A DNA stretch of 7,991 nt. It comes from Frankiales bacterium (lineage in GTDB: Bacteria; Actinomycetota; Actinomycetes; Mycobacteriales; SCTD01). Each line of letters begins with the position of its first letter. Position 1 is the stretch's first letter. Under the pieces are notes generated by a model. That model was not told the DNA's origin, did no database searches, and saw nothing but the letters and a program-made list of their open reading frames with translations. This document shows, piece after piece, positions 1-5,451 of the stretch. The position numbers and the translations under genes were made by a program. The stretch spans positions 1 to 7,991 of the forward strand of contig JAOPWK010000039.1 in NCBI GenBank assembly GCA_025965735.1. Reading direction: 5' to 3'.

Positions 1-48
1 CGCCATCCCGTCCGTCCTCCTCCCGACCCCGATAGCGAAGGCCTCCCT

Positions 49-1188
49 GTGAACGTCTGGAACACCCCCGAACGTCTCGCCCTGCGCGAGATGGTCGCGT
101 CCTTCACCGAGAAGGAGATCGCGCCCCACCTCCCCGCGTGGGAGGACGCCGGGCTGCTGCCGCGCGAGCTGCACCAGAAGGCCGCCGCGGTCGGGATGCT
201 CGGCATCGCCTTCGCCGAGGAGGTCGGCGGCTCCGGCGGCGACATCATCGACGCGACCGTCATGACCGAGGCCGTGCTGTCCGCCGGTGGGTCGACGGGC
301 CTGCTCGCGAGTCTCTGCACCCACGGCATCGCGATCCCGCACATCGTCGACAGCGGCAACCAGGACCTGATCGACCGCTACGTCCGGCCGACGCTGGCCG
401 GCGAGAAGATCGGCGCGCTCGCGGTGACCGAGCCCGGCGGCGGCTCCGACGTGGCAGGCCTGCGCACGAGGGCGGTGCGCGACGGCGACTCCTACGTGGT
501 GAACGGCAGCAAGACGTTCATCACCAGCGGTGTGCGCGCCGACTTCGTGACTGTCGCCGTGCGCACGGGGGGTGAGGGTCACGGCGGGATCAGCCTGCTG
601 GTCGTCGACCGCGGGACGCCCGGTTTCACCGTCGACCGGCAGCTGGACAAGATGGGCTGGCTCTGCAGCGACACTGCGGAGCTCGGCTTCGCCGACGTGC
701 GCGTGCCGGTCGAGAACCTCGTGGGTGCAGAGGGTTCCGGCTTCGTGCAGATCATGCAGCAGTTCCAGAGCGAGCGGCTGGGCCTCGCGGTCCAGGCCTA
801 CGCGACCGCGCAGCGCTGCGTCGACCTGACGCTGCAGTGGGTCAAGCAGCGCGAGACGTTCGGGCGCCCGCTGTCCAGTAGACAGGTGGTGCGGCACCGG
901 GTGGCCGAGATGGCGCGGCAGGCTTGGGTGGCCAAGACGGCGACCCGGGCCGCCATGGCCGCCTGGCACGAGACCGGCAACGCCGTGCTTGAGGTGTCCA
1001 TGGCCAAGAACACCGCCTGCGCAGCGTGCGACCACGTGGTCGACGAGGCGGTGCAGCTGCACGGCGGTGCGGGCTACCTGCGCGACAGCGAGGTGGAGCG
1101 GCACTACCGCGACAGCCGGATCCTGCGCATCGGCGGCGGGACAGACGAGATCATGAACGAGGTCATCGCCAAGCTGCTGCCGGTCTGA
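49..1188 (+). CDS. Acyl-CoA dehydrogenase (long-chain/isovaleryl-type active site)
   Basis: A 379-aa flavoprotein of the acyl-CoA dehydrogenase family, which oxidises an acyl-CoA thioester to the trans-2-enoyl-CoA using FAD and passes electrons to ETF; cytosolic. It has the usual family length and layout: N-terminal helical domain (about 5-118), beta domain with the signature AVTEPGGGSD (125-134) and FITSG (157-161), then the C-terminal helical domain with RETFGRPL (268-275), QLHGGAGY (336-343) and a final GGGTDEIMNEVIAK. The position that holds the catalytic Glu in medium- and short-chain enzymes is Gly here (IGGGT, 361-365). Instead Glu242 in QSERLGLA aligns with the helix-G Glu of long-chain and isovaleryl-CoA dehydrogenases, so the enzyme should be active. 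The GTG start is supported by GAAGG at 37-41, 7 nt upstream. The exact substrate cannot be told, and no other beta-oxidation gene is in view. Confidence 0.95.
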   Translation: MNVWNTPERLALREMVASFTEKEIAPHLPAWEDAGLLPRELHQKAAAVGMLGIAFAEEVGGSGGDIIDATVMTEAVLSAGGSTGLLASLCTHGIAIPHIVDSGNQDLIDRYVRPTLAGEKIGALAVTEPGGGSDVAGLRTRAVRDGDSYVVNGSKTFITSGVRADFVTVAVRTGGEGHGGISLLVVDRGTPGFTVDRQLDKMGWLCSDTAELGFADVRVPVENLVGAEGSGFVQIMQQFQSERLGLAVQAYATAQRCVDLTLQWVKQRETFGRPLSSRQVVRHRVAEMARQAWVAKTATRAAMAAWHETGNAVLEVSMAKNTACAACDHVVDEAVQLHGGAGYLRDSEVERHYRDSRILRIGGGTDEIMNEVIAKLLPV

Positions 1189-1196
1189 CAGCAGCA

Positions 1197-1230
1197 CGAA
1201 GGCTCCGCTCCAGCAGGAGCGGGGCCTTCG
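1197..1230. terminator. Strong hairpin between convergent genes, likely bidirectional terminator
   Basis: A 15-bp stem (CGAAGGCTCCGCTCC / GGAGCGGGGCCTTCG, one T-G wobble) with a 4-nt AGCA loop lies 8 nt after the acyl-CoA dehydrogenase stop and 7 nt after the stop of the minus-strand 65-aa gene. There is no T-tract, as is common in high-GC actinobacteria. The symmetric placement suggests it ends transcription from both sides. Confidence 0.85.
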
Positions 1231-1237
1231 GGTGGTG

Positions 1238-1435
1238 CTACTTCAGCTCGTCGCCGCTGGCCTTGGCCGCCTCGGTGTCGCTGGCGGCACCGCCGGACTC
1301 GCGCTCGAACGCGCCCTCGACCTCGAGGTTGCTGTCGGTCTGGTCCGCGACCTGCTCGGTCAGCTGCTCGTCGTCGAGGCCCTCGCCGGCGGGACGGGTG
1401 GTGCCGGCGTCGGTCGCCGGGGTCTGCTCGCTCAT
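1238..1435 (-). CDS. Small acidic hypothetical protein (65 aa)
   Basis: Not recognised as a named family. The 65-aa product is strongly acidic (10 Glu and 7 Asp against 2 Lys and 2 Arg), lacks Cys, Trp, Tyr, His and Ile, and is rich in Ala, Gly, Ser and Thr, so it is probably largely disordered and soluble. There is no signal peptide or membrane segment. The ATG is preceded by GAGAGGA with about 5 nt spacing, a good ribosome binding site that argues for a real gene. It lies 66 nt downstream of the hydrate dehydratase stop on the same strand and ends against the 1197-1230 hairpin, so it is the last gene of the apparent operon or has its own promoter in that gap. Size and charge recall Pup, but the C-terminus is GDELK, not GGQ/GGE. 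Function unknown. Confidence 0.7.
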   Translation of the reverse strand: MSEQTPATDAGTTRPAGEGLDDEQLTEQVADQTDSNLEVEGAFERESGGAASDTEAAKASGDELK

Positions 1436-1501
1436 GGGGTTCCTCTCGGGCCAGGGATGCTTCGAAGTGCCCCTACCCCGCCAGCGACCCCTGCACCGTG
1501 A

Positions 1502-2353
1502 TCAGCGTCGCAGCGTGCCCAGCACCGTCGGGACCTCGTCGAGCAGCTCGCGCGCCAGGAAGCCGACCCGGCCGATCCGGGCCGTGAGCTGGTCGCCGGC
1601 AGCGGAGTGGAGGTACTGCCCCCACGCGGCAGCCTGCTCCGGCGAGGCCCCTCGGGCGAGGACACCGCCGACGAGGCCGGCCAGCACGTCGCCCGAGCCG
1701 GAGGTGCCGAGACCGATGCCGCCTGCCTCGACGCGCCAGCACCGGTCGTCGGGAGCGGCCACCCAGCCGGGGGAGGACACGACGGCGCCGTAGCGCCGGG
1801 CCACCTCGGCAGCGGCCTCCAGCCCCTCGAGCTCCTGCCCGTCGAGCAGCGCGGCCAGCTCACCGGAGTTGGGCGTCAGGACGGCAGCGACGCCGGAGAG
1901 CAGGTCCGGCTGCCCGGCCAGCGCGGTGAGCGCCAGCCCGTCGAGCACGACGGGAGTGTCCTCGAGGCGGGGGAGCACGGCCCGCAGCAGCGCCAGTGCG
2001 CCGTCCTTGTCCATCAGCCCGGGACCGAGCACTACCGCGGTCGCCCGCTCGCTGCGGGCGACGACCTCGTCGGCTGCGGCCTCGCCGAGCGGGTCTTCGC
2101 CGACGCCGGTGACGCCCGCTTCGGGCACCGACACCGCCAGCGCGACCGAGGTGGCCTCGACGGTGACCATCTGCAGCTTGCCGGCACCGGTGCGCAGCGC
2201 GGCCAGGCCGGTCAGCAGCAGCGCCCCGGGAGTGGAGGCCGAGCCGCCGGCGACCAGCACCGTGCCGCGGGCGTTCTTGTCGCCGCCGTCGTCGACCTCC
2301 GGCAGCGCCCACTGGCGCAGCAGCTGCGGGGTGACGACCTCAGCGGGGGGCAC
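1502..2353 (-). CDS. nnrD: ADP-dependent (S)-NAD(P)H-hydrate dehydratase, stand-alone
   Basis: A 283-aa carbohydrate-kinase-like (YjeF C-terminal/CARKD) enzyme that dehydrates damaged NADHX/NADPHX back to NAD(P)H at the expense of ADP; cytosolic metabolite repair. Visible motifs: KNARGTVLVAGG (26-37), the TGAGK turn, VVLGPGL, VLDGLAL, LTPNSGE, and the phosphate/anion-hole motif GTSGSGDVLAG followed by YLHSAAGD. Some motifs differ from the textbook LDADAL, LTPHPGE and KGxxT forms. As I recall, these variants are typical of a stand-alone actinobacterial subgroup, so I do not read them as loss of function. The NnrE epimerase domain usually fused at the N-terminus is absent and must be encoded elsewhere. 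The GTG start overlaps the end of the upstream phosphatase gene by 14 nt, with no strong Shine-Dalgarno, so translation is probably coupled. Confidence 0.92.
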   Translation of the reverse strand: MPPAEVVTPQLLRQWALPEVDDGGDKNARGTVLVAGGSASTPGALLLTGLAALRTGAGKLQMVTVEATSVALAVSVPEAGVTGVGEDPLGEAAADEVVARSERATAVVLGPGLMDKDGALALLRAVLPRLEDTPVVLDGLALTALAGQPDLLSGVAAVLTPNSGELAALLDGQELEGLEAAAEVARRYGAVVSSPGWVAAPDDRCWRVEAGGIGLGTSGSGDVLAGLVGGVLARGASPEQAAAWGQYLHSAAGDQLTARIGRVGFLARELLDEVPTVLGTLRR

Positions 2354-3104
2354 CGGGCGCGTCCGGCTCGGCGGTGACCTGCTCGTCCTGCTCCTCCAGC
2401 GGAGCGGCCTCGTTGTAGCGCTCGAGCGCCATCCGCCCGGCCTCCTTCTCGTAGAGGTACGAGGTCACCGAGCAGTTCACGACCTCGCCCTGCGCGTCGA
2501 GGTCCAGGACCGACCGCTCGTCCATGCCCTCCAGGACGTACCGCGTCAGCAGCACGACGACCTGGTGGGCGACGAGCATGACCCGCTTGTCCTGCGCGTC
2601 GGTGCGGATGTCGTCGAGCACGGCGCGCAGCCGCTGCAGCACGTCCGTCCAGGACTCCCCGCCGGGGGGTCGGTGGTAGAACTTGCCCAACGCCGCCCGG
2701 CGCTCGCTCTCCTCCGGGAACTGCGCCGTGATGCCCCGCCTGGTCAGGCCGTCCCAGGCGCCGAACTCGCGCTCCCGCAGCCGTTCGTCCACGACGACCG
2801 GCAGGTCGAGACCCGCTGCCTGCAGGGCGATCTCGGCGGTCTGCTGGGCCCGCACGTACGGCGACACCCAGACCACCTCGGGGCGCTGGTCCTCGGGCTG
2901 GTCGGCGATCCAGCGGCCGAGCGCCTCGGACTGGCGACGGCCGAGGTCGGACAGCGGGATGTCCACGTCGCGGTGGGAGAGGTCGAGCCGCTCCAGGCCC
3001 TCGGCCTCGGCAGCGGCGAGCGCGACGTTGCCGGCGCTCTCGCCGTGCCGCACCACCCACAGCGCCGACGGCCACGGGGCGTCGGGTCCGGTACGAGGCA
3101 GCAT
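2340..3104 (-). CDS. Histidine phosphatase family protein (phosphoglycerate mutase-like)
   Basis: A 254-aa member of the histidine phosphatase superfamily, which transfers phosphate through a phospho-histidine. The core is complete: VVRHGES with nucleophile His20, SPYVRAQQTAE (81-91), LREREFGAWDG (109-119) with the likely acid/base Glu111, and the second active-site His180 in MLVAHQ. The acidic C-terminal tail (about 229-254) is probably disordered. The substrate is unknown; PhoE- or GpmB-like phosphatases act on varied phospho-esters, and a true phosphoglycerate mutase role is unlikely to be decidable here. The reading frame is open upstream to 3314, but ATG 3104 is chosen because GGGAGG sits about 5 nt before it and the residues before it mirror the neighbouring ATPase gene. 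It lies 43 nt after that ATPase gene and overlaps the hydrate dehydratase, so all three are likely cotranscribed. Confidence 0.92.
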   Translation of the reverse strand: MLPRTGPDAPWPSALWVVRHGESAGNVALAAAEAEGLERLDLSHRDVDIPLSDLGRRQSEALGRWIADQPEDQRPEVVWVSPYVRAQQTAEIALQAAGLDLPVVVDERLREREFGAWDGLTRRGITAQFPEESERRAALGKFYHRPPGGESWTDVLQRLRAVLDDIRTDAQDKRVMLVAHQVVVLLTRYVLEGMDERSVLDLDAQGEVVNCSVTSYLYEKEAGRMALERYNEAAPLEEQDEQVTAEPDAPGAPR

Positions 3105-3147
3105 GCCGACCTCCCTGCCCGCCGTCGGCGGCCTCACACGGGCTGCG

Positions 3148-3636
3148 CTACAGGCCCTCGACCTGGTCCAGCCACATCGCCAGGGCGGCGTCCGCACCCT
3201 CCTCGCCGGCCTGCACCTCTGGGCACAGCAGCGCCCACACGGTCTTGCCGGTGCCGGCGCGGGTGACGTCCACGCCGTGCCCGGCGGAGTACTGGTCCAG
3301 CAGCCACAGGCCACGGCCGGTGCCGGCCTCGCGGCTGTGCCGGCGCACGACCGGCAGCATCGCGGAGTCGTCCGTCACCTCGAGCAGCACGCCCTCGGCC
3401 GTGTCGACCAACTCGACCGCCACCTCCGACCGGGCGTGCAGCACGGCGTTCGACACCAGCTCGCTGCACAGGAGGGTGCCGGCCTCGTCGTACTCGCCGC
3501 GCTCCCAGCGTTCGAGGACCTGCCGGACGAACCGGCGCGCCTGCGGGACGGAGGCCGCCTCGCCCGGCAGCACGCAGCGCTCACGGCGGGCTCCGGCGGT
3601 GACGGAGGGAGGGAGCACGGGCAGGCCGGTGGACAC
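3148..3636 (-). CDS. RsbW-like ATP-binding protein (HATPase_c_2 family)
   Basis: A 162-aa stand-alone GHKL ATPase domain of the RsbW/SpoIIAB type common in actinobacteria. Family members act as anti-sigma factors or serine kinases on STAS-domain anti-anti-sigma partners. Seen: N-box ELVSNAVLHA (59-68) with the Mg-binding Asn63, a G1-like VTDDS (88-91 region), and G2 box GTGRGLWLL (105-113), followed by a C-terminal strand GKTVWALL. There is no histidine-kinase dimerisation domain, so it is not a sensor kinase. The frame stays open to 3834, but the extra residues overlap the divergent gene. GTG 3636 is preferred with GCGAGG about 5 nt upstream; an adjacent TTG at 3639 with GGAGGAG at 3651-3657 is the alternative. 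No sigma factor or STAS protein is in the window, so the partner is unknown. Confidence 0.88.
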   Translation of the reverse strand: MSTGLPVLPPSVTAGARRERCVLPGEAASVPQARRFVRQVLERWERGEYDEAGTLLCSELVSNAVLHARSEVAVELVDTAEGVLLEVTDDSAMLPVVRRHSREAGTGRGLWLLDQYSAGHGVDVTRAGTGKTVWALLCPEVQAGEEGADAALAMWLDQVEGL

Positions 3637-3658
3637 CAACGCCTCGCCGCCTCCTCCC

Positions 3659-3691
3659 CGGGTCCGGGGGTGCAGAGTACGCCCGGACCCG
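3659..3691. promoter_or_regulatory. Perfect 10-bp inverted repeat in divergent promoter region
   Basis: CGGGTCCGGG at 3659-3668 and CCCGGACCCG at 3682-3691 form a perfect inverted repeat with a 13-nt spacer. It lies between the divergent starts at 3636 and 3737, and its spacer contains a minus-strand -10-like box. It is a candidate operator for a dimeric regulator, or a leader hairpin. No regulator gene is adjacent. Confidence 0.5.
3674..3679 (-). promoter_or_regulatory. Possible -10 box for the minus-strand operon
   Basis: On the minus strand these bases read TACTCT, matching the actinobacterial TANNNT -10 pattern, about 38 nt upstream of the ATPase start, with the purine-rich GGAGGAG at 3651-3657 between them. 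No convincing -35 was found. It sits inside the spacer of the inverted repeat 3659-3691. Confidence 0.35.
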
Positions 3692-3723
3692 TCCGCGAGC
3701 AGGCAGGTGCCCGGACGCGCCGG

Positions 3724-3729
3724 TAGCGT
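3724..3729 (+). promoter_or_regulatory. Possible -10 box for a leaderless transcript
   Basis: TAGCGT fits the TANNNT -10 pattern and ends 7 nt before GTG 3737. That spacing is expected for a transcript that begins at the start codon itself, a common arrangement in actinobacteria. No Shine-Dalgarno precedes GTG 3737, which agrees. No clear -35 box is seen. Confidence 0.4.
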
Positions 3730-3736
3730 GGCGTTC

Positions 3737-4084
3737 GTGAAGGCGTTCCTGTCGCCCCGGTGGATCGGCTGGCACGCGCTGCTGCTCGTCTCCCTGGCCG
3801 TGCTCGGCTGGATCGGCATGTGGCAGTGGGACAAGGCCCGCGCGCAGGACGACTGGCAGAACTACGGCTACGCGGTCCAGTGGTGGCTGTTCGCCGGCTT
3901 CGCGGTCTTCCTGTGGGTCAAGCTGGTCCTCGACGAGCTCTACCCGGAGCGGCTGAGCACGCCCGAGGAGCCGGAGGTGCCCGTCGTGACGCGCGCGCCC
4001 GCGCCGCCGCCGGTGCAGGACGACGAGGACCCGGAGCTGGCGGCGTACAACGCCCACCTGCGGCGGCTGGCGGAGAAGCAGTGA
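3737..4084 (+). CDS. Small two-helix membrane protein, conserved actinobacterial hypothetical
   Basis: A 115-aa protein with two predicted membrane helices: about 11-28 (WHALLLVSLAVLGWIGMW) followed by WQWDKA, and about 49-65 (WWLFAGFAVFLWVKLVL). An acidic, proline-rich cytosolic tail follows (about 74-115). The first helix and its LSPRWIGWH lead-in faintly resemble the N-terminus of SURF1-like proteins, but the rest of that family is missing, so I do not assign it. The function is unknown. GTG 3737 is chosen because a TAGCGT box lies 7 nt upstream; an in-frame GTG at 3728 would add three residues but would overlap that box. The stop overlaps the start of the DUF3817 gene (GTGA, 4081-4084), so the two are translationally coupled and may act together in the membrane. 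Confidence 0.8.
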   Translation: MKAFLSPRWIGWHALLLVSLAVLGWIGMWQWDKARAQDDWQNYGYAVQWWLFAGFAVFLWVKLVLDELYPERLSTPEEPEVPVVTRAPAPPPVQDDEDPELAAYNAHLRRLAEKQ

Positions 4085-4377
4085 GTGGCGCCGTCACCCG
4101 CTTCCGCGTCATGGCGGTCGTGGTGGGAGTCGCGCTGTTCGTCCTCCTGGTCGCGATCGTCCTGAAGTACGGCTACGACCGGGACGGGTTCGCCGAGGTG
4201 TACAGCCCGATCCACGGCTACCTCTACATCGGGTACCTCGTGACGGTGGCCGACCTGGCCCGGCGCGCCGGCTGGTCGCTGCTGCGCACCGTCGGCGTCA
4301 TGCTCGCGGGGACGGTCCCGGTGCTGTCCTTCGTGGTCGAGCGGCGGATCACCAGGGACCTGCGCGCCACGACCTGA
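4081..4377 (+). CDS. DUF3817 family membrane protein
   Basis: A 98-aa integral membrane protein matching the DUF3817 pattern: an N-terminal FRVMAVVVGVALFVLLVAIV helix, then a short loop with LKYGYD, the hallmark PIHGYLYIGYLVTVADLA segment (about 42-59), and a last helix ending in LAGTVPVLSFVVERR. Three membrane helices are expected. The biochemical role of the family is not known to me. The GTG start at 4081 overlaps the stop of the preceding gene by 4 nt and has GGAG at 4072-4075 within the previous coding sequence. Its stop lies only 3 nt from the stop of the convergent chorismate mutase gene, leaving no room for an intergenic terminator, so transcripts from the two sides probably overlap. 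Confidence 0.88.
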   Translation: MSGAVTRFRVMAVVVGVALFVLLVAIVLKYGYDRDGFAEVYSPIHGYLYIGYLVTVADLARRAGWSLLRTVGVMLAGTVPVLSFVVERRITRDLRATT

Positions 4378-4380
4378 CCC

Positions 4381-4638
4381 TCAAGCGGGTCGTCCCCGGC
4401 CGAGCTCGAGCAGCGCCAGCGCGATGGTGCCACCAGGGCGTCCCAGCGCTGCGCGCCAGCGCCCGACCACCTCGTTCTCCCGGGCGTGCGCGACCCGCGG
4501 TCCGCCGTCGGCCTGCCGGGCCCGCTGGACCTGCGCGCTCACGCCGCAGCGCTCCTGCACCAGGCGGACGATCTCGGCGTCGATCTGGTCGATGCGGGCG
4601 CGTCCGGTCTCGACGGTGTGCAGCGTGCTGGTGCTCAT
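4381..4638 (-). CDS. Chorismate mutase, AroQ-delta (Mycobacterium Rv0948c-like)
   Basis: An 85-aa all-helical chorismate mutase, converting chorismate to prephenate for Phe and Tyr synthesis; cytosolic dimer. It aligns along its length with the short mycobacterial enzyme Rv0948c as I remember it, including the GG turn (45-46) and the C-terminal LELGRGRPA. The active-site residues line up at a constant offset of 5: Arg13, Arg30, Arg41, Arg53 and Glu54 here for Arg18, Arg35, Arg46, Arg58 and Glu59 there. In Mycobacterium this type is weakly active alone and is stimulated by binding DAHP synthase, with the C-terminal tail at the interface. The kept LGRGR tail suggests the same here. ATG 4638 has AGGAAGG at 4648-4654, 9 nt upstream. 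The frame is open further upstream to 4761, but without protein-like sequence. No other aromatic pathway gene is near. Confidence 0.9.
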   Translation of the reverse strand: MSTSTLHTVETGRARIDQIDAEIVRLVQERCGVSAQVQRARQADGGPRVAHARENEVVGRWRAALGRPGGTIALALLELGRGRPA

Positions 4639-4664
4639 GCGGTGGTGCCTTCCTGGGAGGGGGT

Positions 4665-4697
4665 TCCTCGACCAGGAGCAGCGCGCCAGGTCGAGGA
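4665..4697 (-). promoter_or_regulatory. 9-bp inverted repeat in leader of chorismate mutase
   Basis: TCCTCGACC (4665-4673) and GGTCGAGGA (4689-4697) are perfectly complementary with a 15-nt spacer. The hairpin would lie in the 173-nt stretch between the DICT stop and the chorismate mutase start, 27 nt before that start and just upstream of its Shine-Dalgarno. It may terminate the DICT transcript or control the mutase; no T-tract follows. Confidence 0.45.
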
Positions 4698-4811
4698 CCC
4701 GGGCGGTGTCGGTGCGGCTAGGCAGGCGCGACGGCGACCGGAGTCCGGGAGCCGTAGGCAAAGCGCTGCGTGTGCACGGGACGACCGTAGCCGACGAGGA
4801 TGGCGCCGTCC

Positions 4812-5261
4812 TCAGATCCCGAGGAGCCGTCCGCAGCCAGCGACCACGTGCGGGTCGTGGCTGACGCCGTAGGTGAACGCGCGGTCGTCGTCGCGGCCCC
4901 CGGTGTCACCGAGGTCGGTGGCGGCGAGGACGACCGGCGAGGCGCCCGGAACCACCACGACCCACTCGTCCACCAGCGGGTCGTCGTCGTCGAGCGCGAC
5001 CCCCTCCACGCCGGGGGCGATCCAGGCCTGCATCCCGCGGGCGTGCAGCCGGGCGCCGGCGCCGGCCGCCGCCAGCTCGGCGTACACCGCCCGGGTGCGC
5101 TCGGTGAGGAAGCGCGCGTCCTGCAGCGAGGCGGCCACCGCCGGCGGGGAGCTCTCACGCGCCACGCGCTCGAGCTGCCGGCTGAGCCGGATGAGCTCGC
5201 GCTTGGTGCCGCGGCGCACGTCAGTGCCAGCGCTCACGAGCGCGTACGGCGTCGCCTGCAC
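4812..5261 (-). CDS. Stand-alone DICT sensory-domain protein
   Basis: A 149-aa protein consisting of little more than a DICT domain, a predicted sensory domain named for its occurrence in diguanylate cyclases and two-component proteins. Family features seen: the early KRELIRLSRQLE helix (20-31), the middle DARFLTERTRAVYAELA (48-64), and the most diagnostic block DDPLVDEWVVVVPG (93-106) with ATDLGD (114-119), AFTYGVSHD (128-136) and a closing helix. There is no DNA-binding, kinase or membrane segment, so it must act through a partner. GTG 5261 is chosen because GGGGAGG lies 4 nt upstream; 20 more codons are open but have no site. It is divergent from the REC-PAS-GGDEF-EAL gene across 190 bp, and that enzyme is its obvious candidate partner. 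The ligand is unknown. Confidence 0.85.
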   Translation of the reverse strand: MQATPYALVSAGTDVRRGTKRELIRLSRQLERVARESSPPAVAASLQDARFLTERTRAVYAELAAAGAGARLHARGMQAWIAPGVEGVALDDDDPLVDEWVVVVPGASPVVLAATDLGDTGGRDDDRAFTYGVSHDPHVVAGCGRLLGI

Positions 5262-5312
5262 GGTTCCTCCCCACGTGGACGCCGGGCTCGTTCGCCGGCG
5301 GATGACCAGCCA

Positions 5313-5325
5313 CCCCGTCACGGGG
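5313..5325. promoter_or_regulatory. 13-bp palindrome CCCCGTCACGGGG
   Basis: A perfect 6-bp inverted repeat around a central C, 52 nt upstream of the DICT start and 127 nt upstream of the c-di-GMP enzyme start. It contains GTCACG, the core of the repeated 8-mer found closer to the enzyme gene. Candidate operator; no factor is identified. Confidence 0.35.
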
Positions 5326-5359
5326 AGCAGCCGGACTGGTCAGCACGGGCCATGGCGCC

Positions 5360-5439
5360 TGCACGCATCGTCACGCATCGTGCTGCTCGTCGCACCCGTG
5401 CCCCGGTGCTGTCACGCAGAGCGATCGCCAGGTCACGCA
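5360..5439. promoter_or_regulatory. Cluster of GTCACGCA repeats upstream of the c-di-GMP enzyme
   Basis: Exact GTCACGCA occurs at 5370-5377, 5411-5418 and 5432-5439, with a near copy TGCACGCA at 5360-5367. Start-to-start distances are 10, 41 and 21 nt, close to whole turns of B-DNA, so all sites would face the same side. The last copy ends 1 nt before the GGGAGG ribosome binding site (5441-5446). This looks like a multi-site operator. Confidence 0.45.
5362..5381. repeat. Perfect tandem 10-bp direct repeat
   Basis: CACGCATCGT is present twice in direct succession (5362-5371 and 5372-5381), in the DICT/c-di-GMP enzyme spacer. The unit includes the core of the GTCACGCA sites. Confidence 0.8.
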
Positions 5440-5451
5440 CGGGAGGTGCAC

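Noticed and set aside
1238..1435. Pup (prokaryotic ubiquitin-like protein)
   Set aside because: Length and acidity fit, but the C-terminal GGQ/GGE is absent and no proteasome genes are nearby.
1232..1501. 89-aa hydrophobic plus-strand frame opposite the 65-aa acidic gene
   Set aside because: Its hydrophobic look comes from reading acidic codons on the opposite strand; it overlaps the terminator hairpin and lacks a ribosome binding site.
2212..3075. 287-aa Arg/Ala/Gly-rich minus-strand frame
   Set aside because: It is an out-of-frame shadow of the histidine phosphatase gene.
1869..3266. 465-aa plus-strand open frame
   Set aside because: It lies antisense to the hydrate dehydratase and phosphatase genes, with a low-complexity Ser/Ala/Arg composition and no motif.
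3105..3314. N-terminal extension of the histidine phosphatase
   Set aside because: The added residues are Arg/Pro/Cys-rich and read out of frame through the ATPase gene; ATG 3104 has a strong Shine-Dalgarno and fits the family start.
3148..3636. Histidine kinase partner for the receiver domain
   Set aside because: The ATPase is a short RsbW-type domain without a phospho-accepting His or dimerisation helices, and it lies in a different operon.
4873..5451. N-terminal extension of the c-di-GMP enzyme
   Set aside because: It runs antisense through the DICT gene with Ser/Arg-rich low complexity; the receiver domain begins just after GTG 5452, which has GGGAGG 5 nt upstream.
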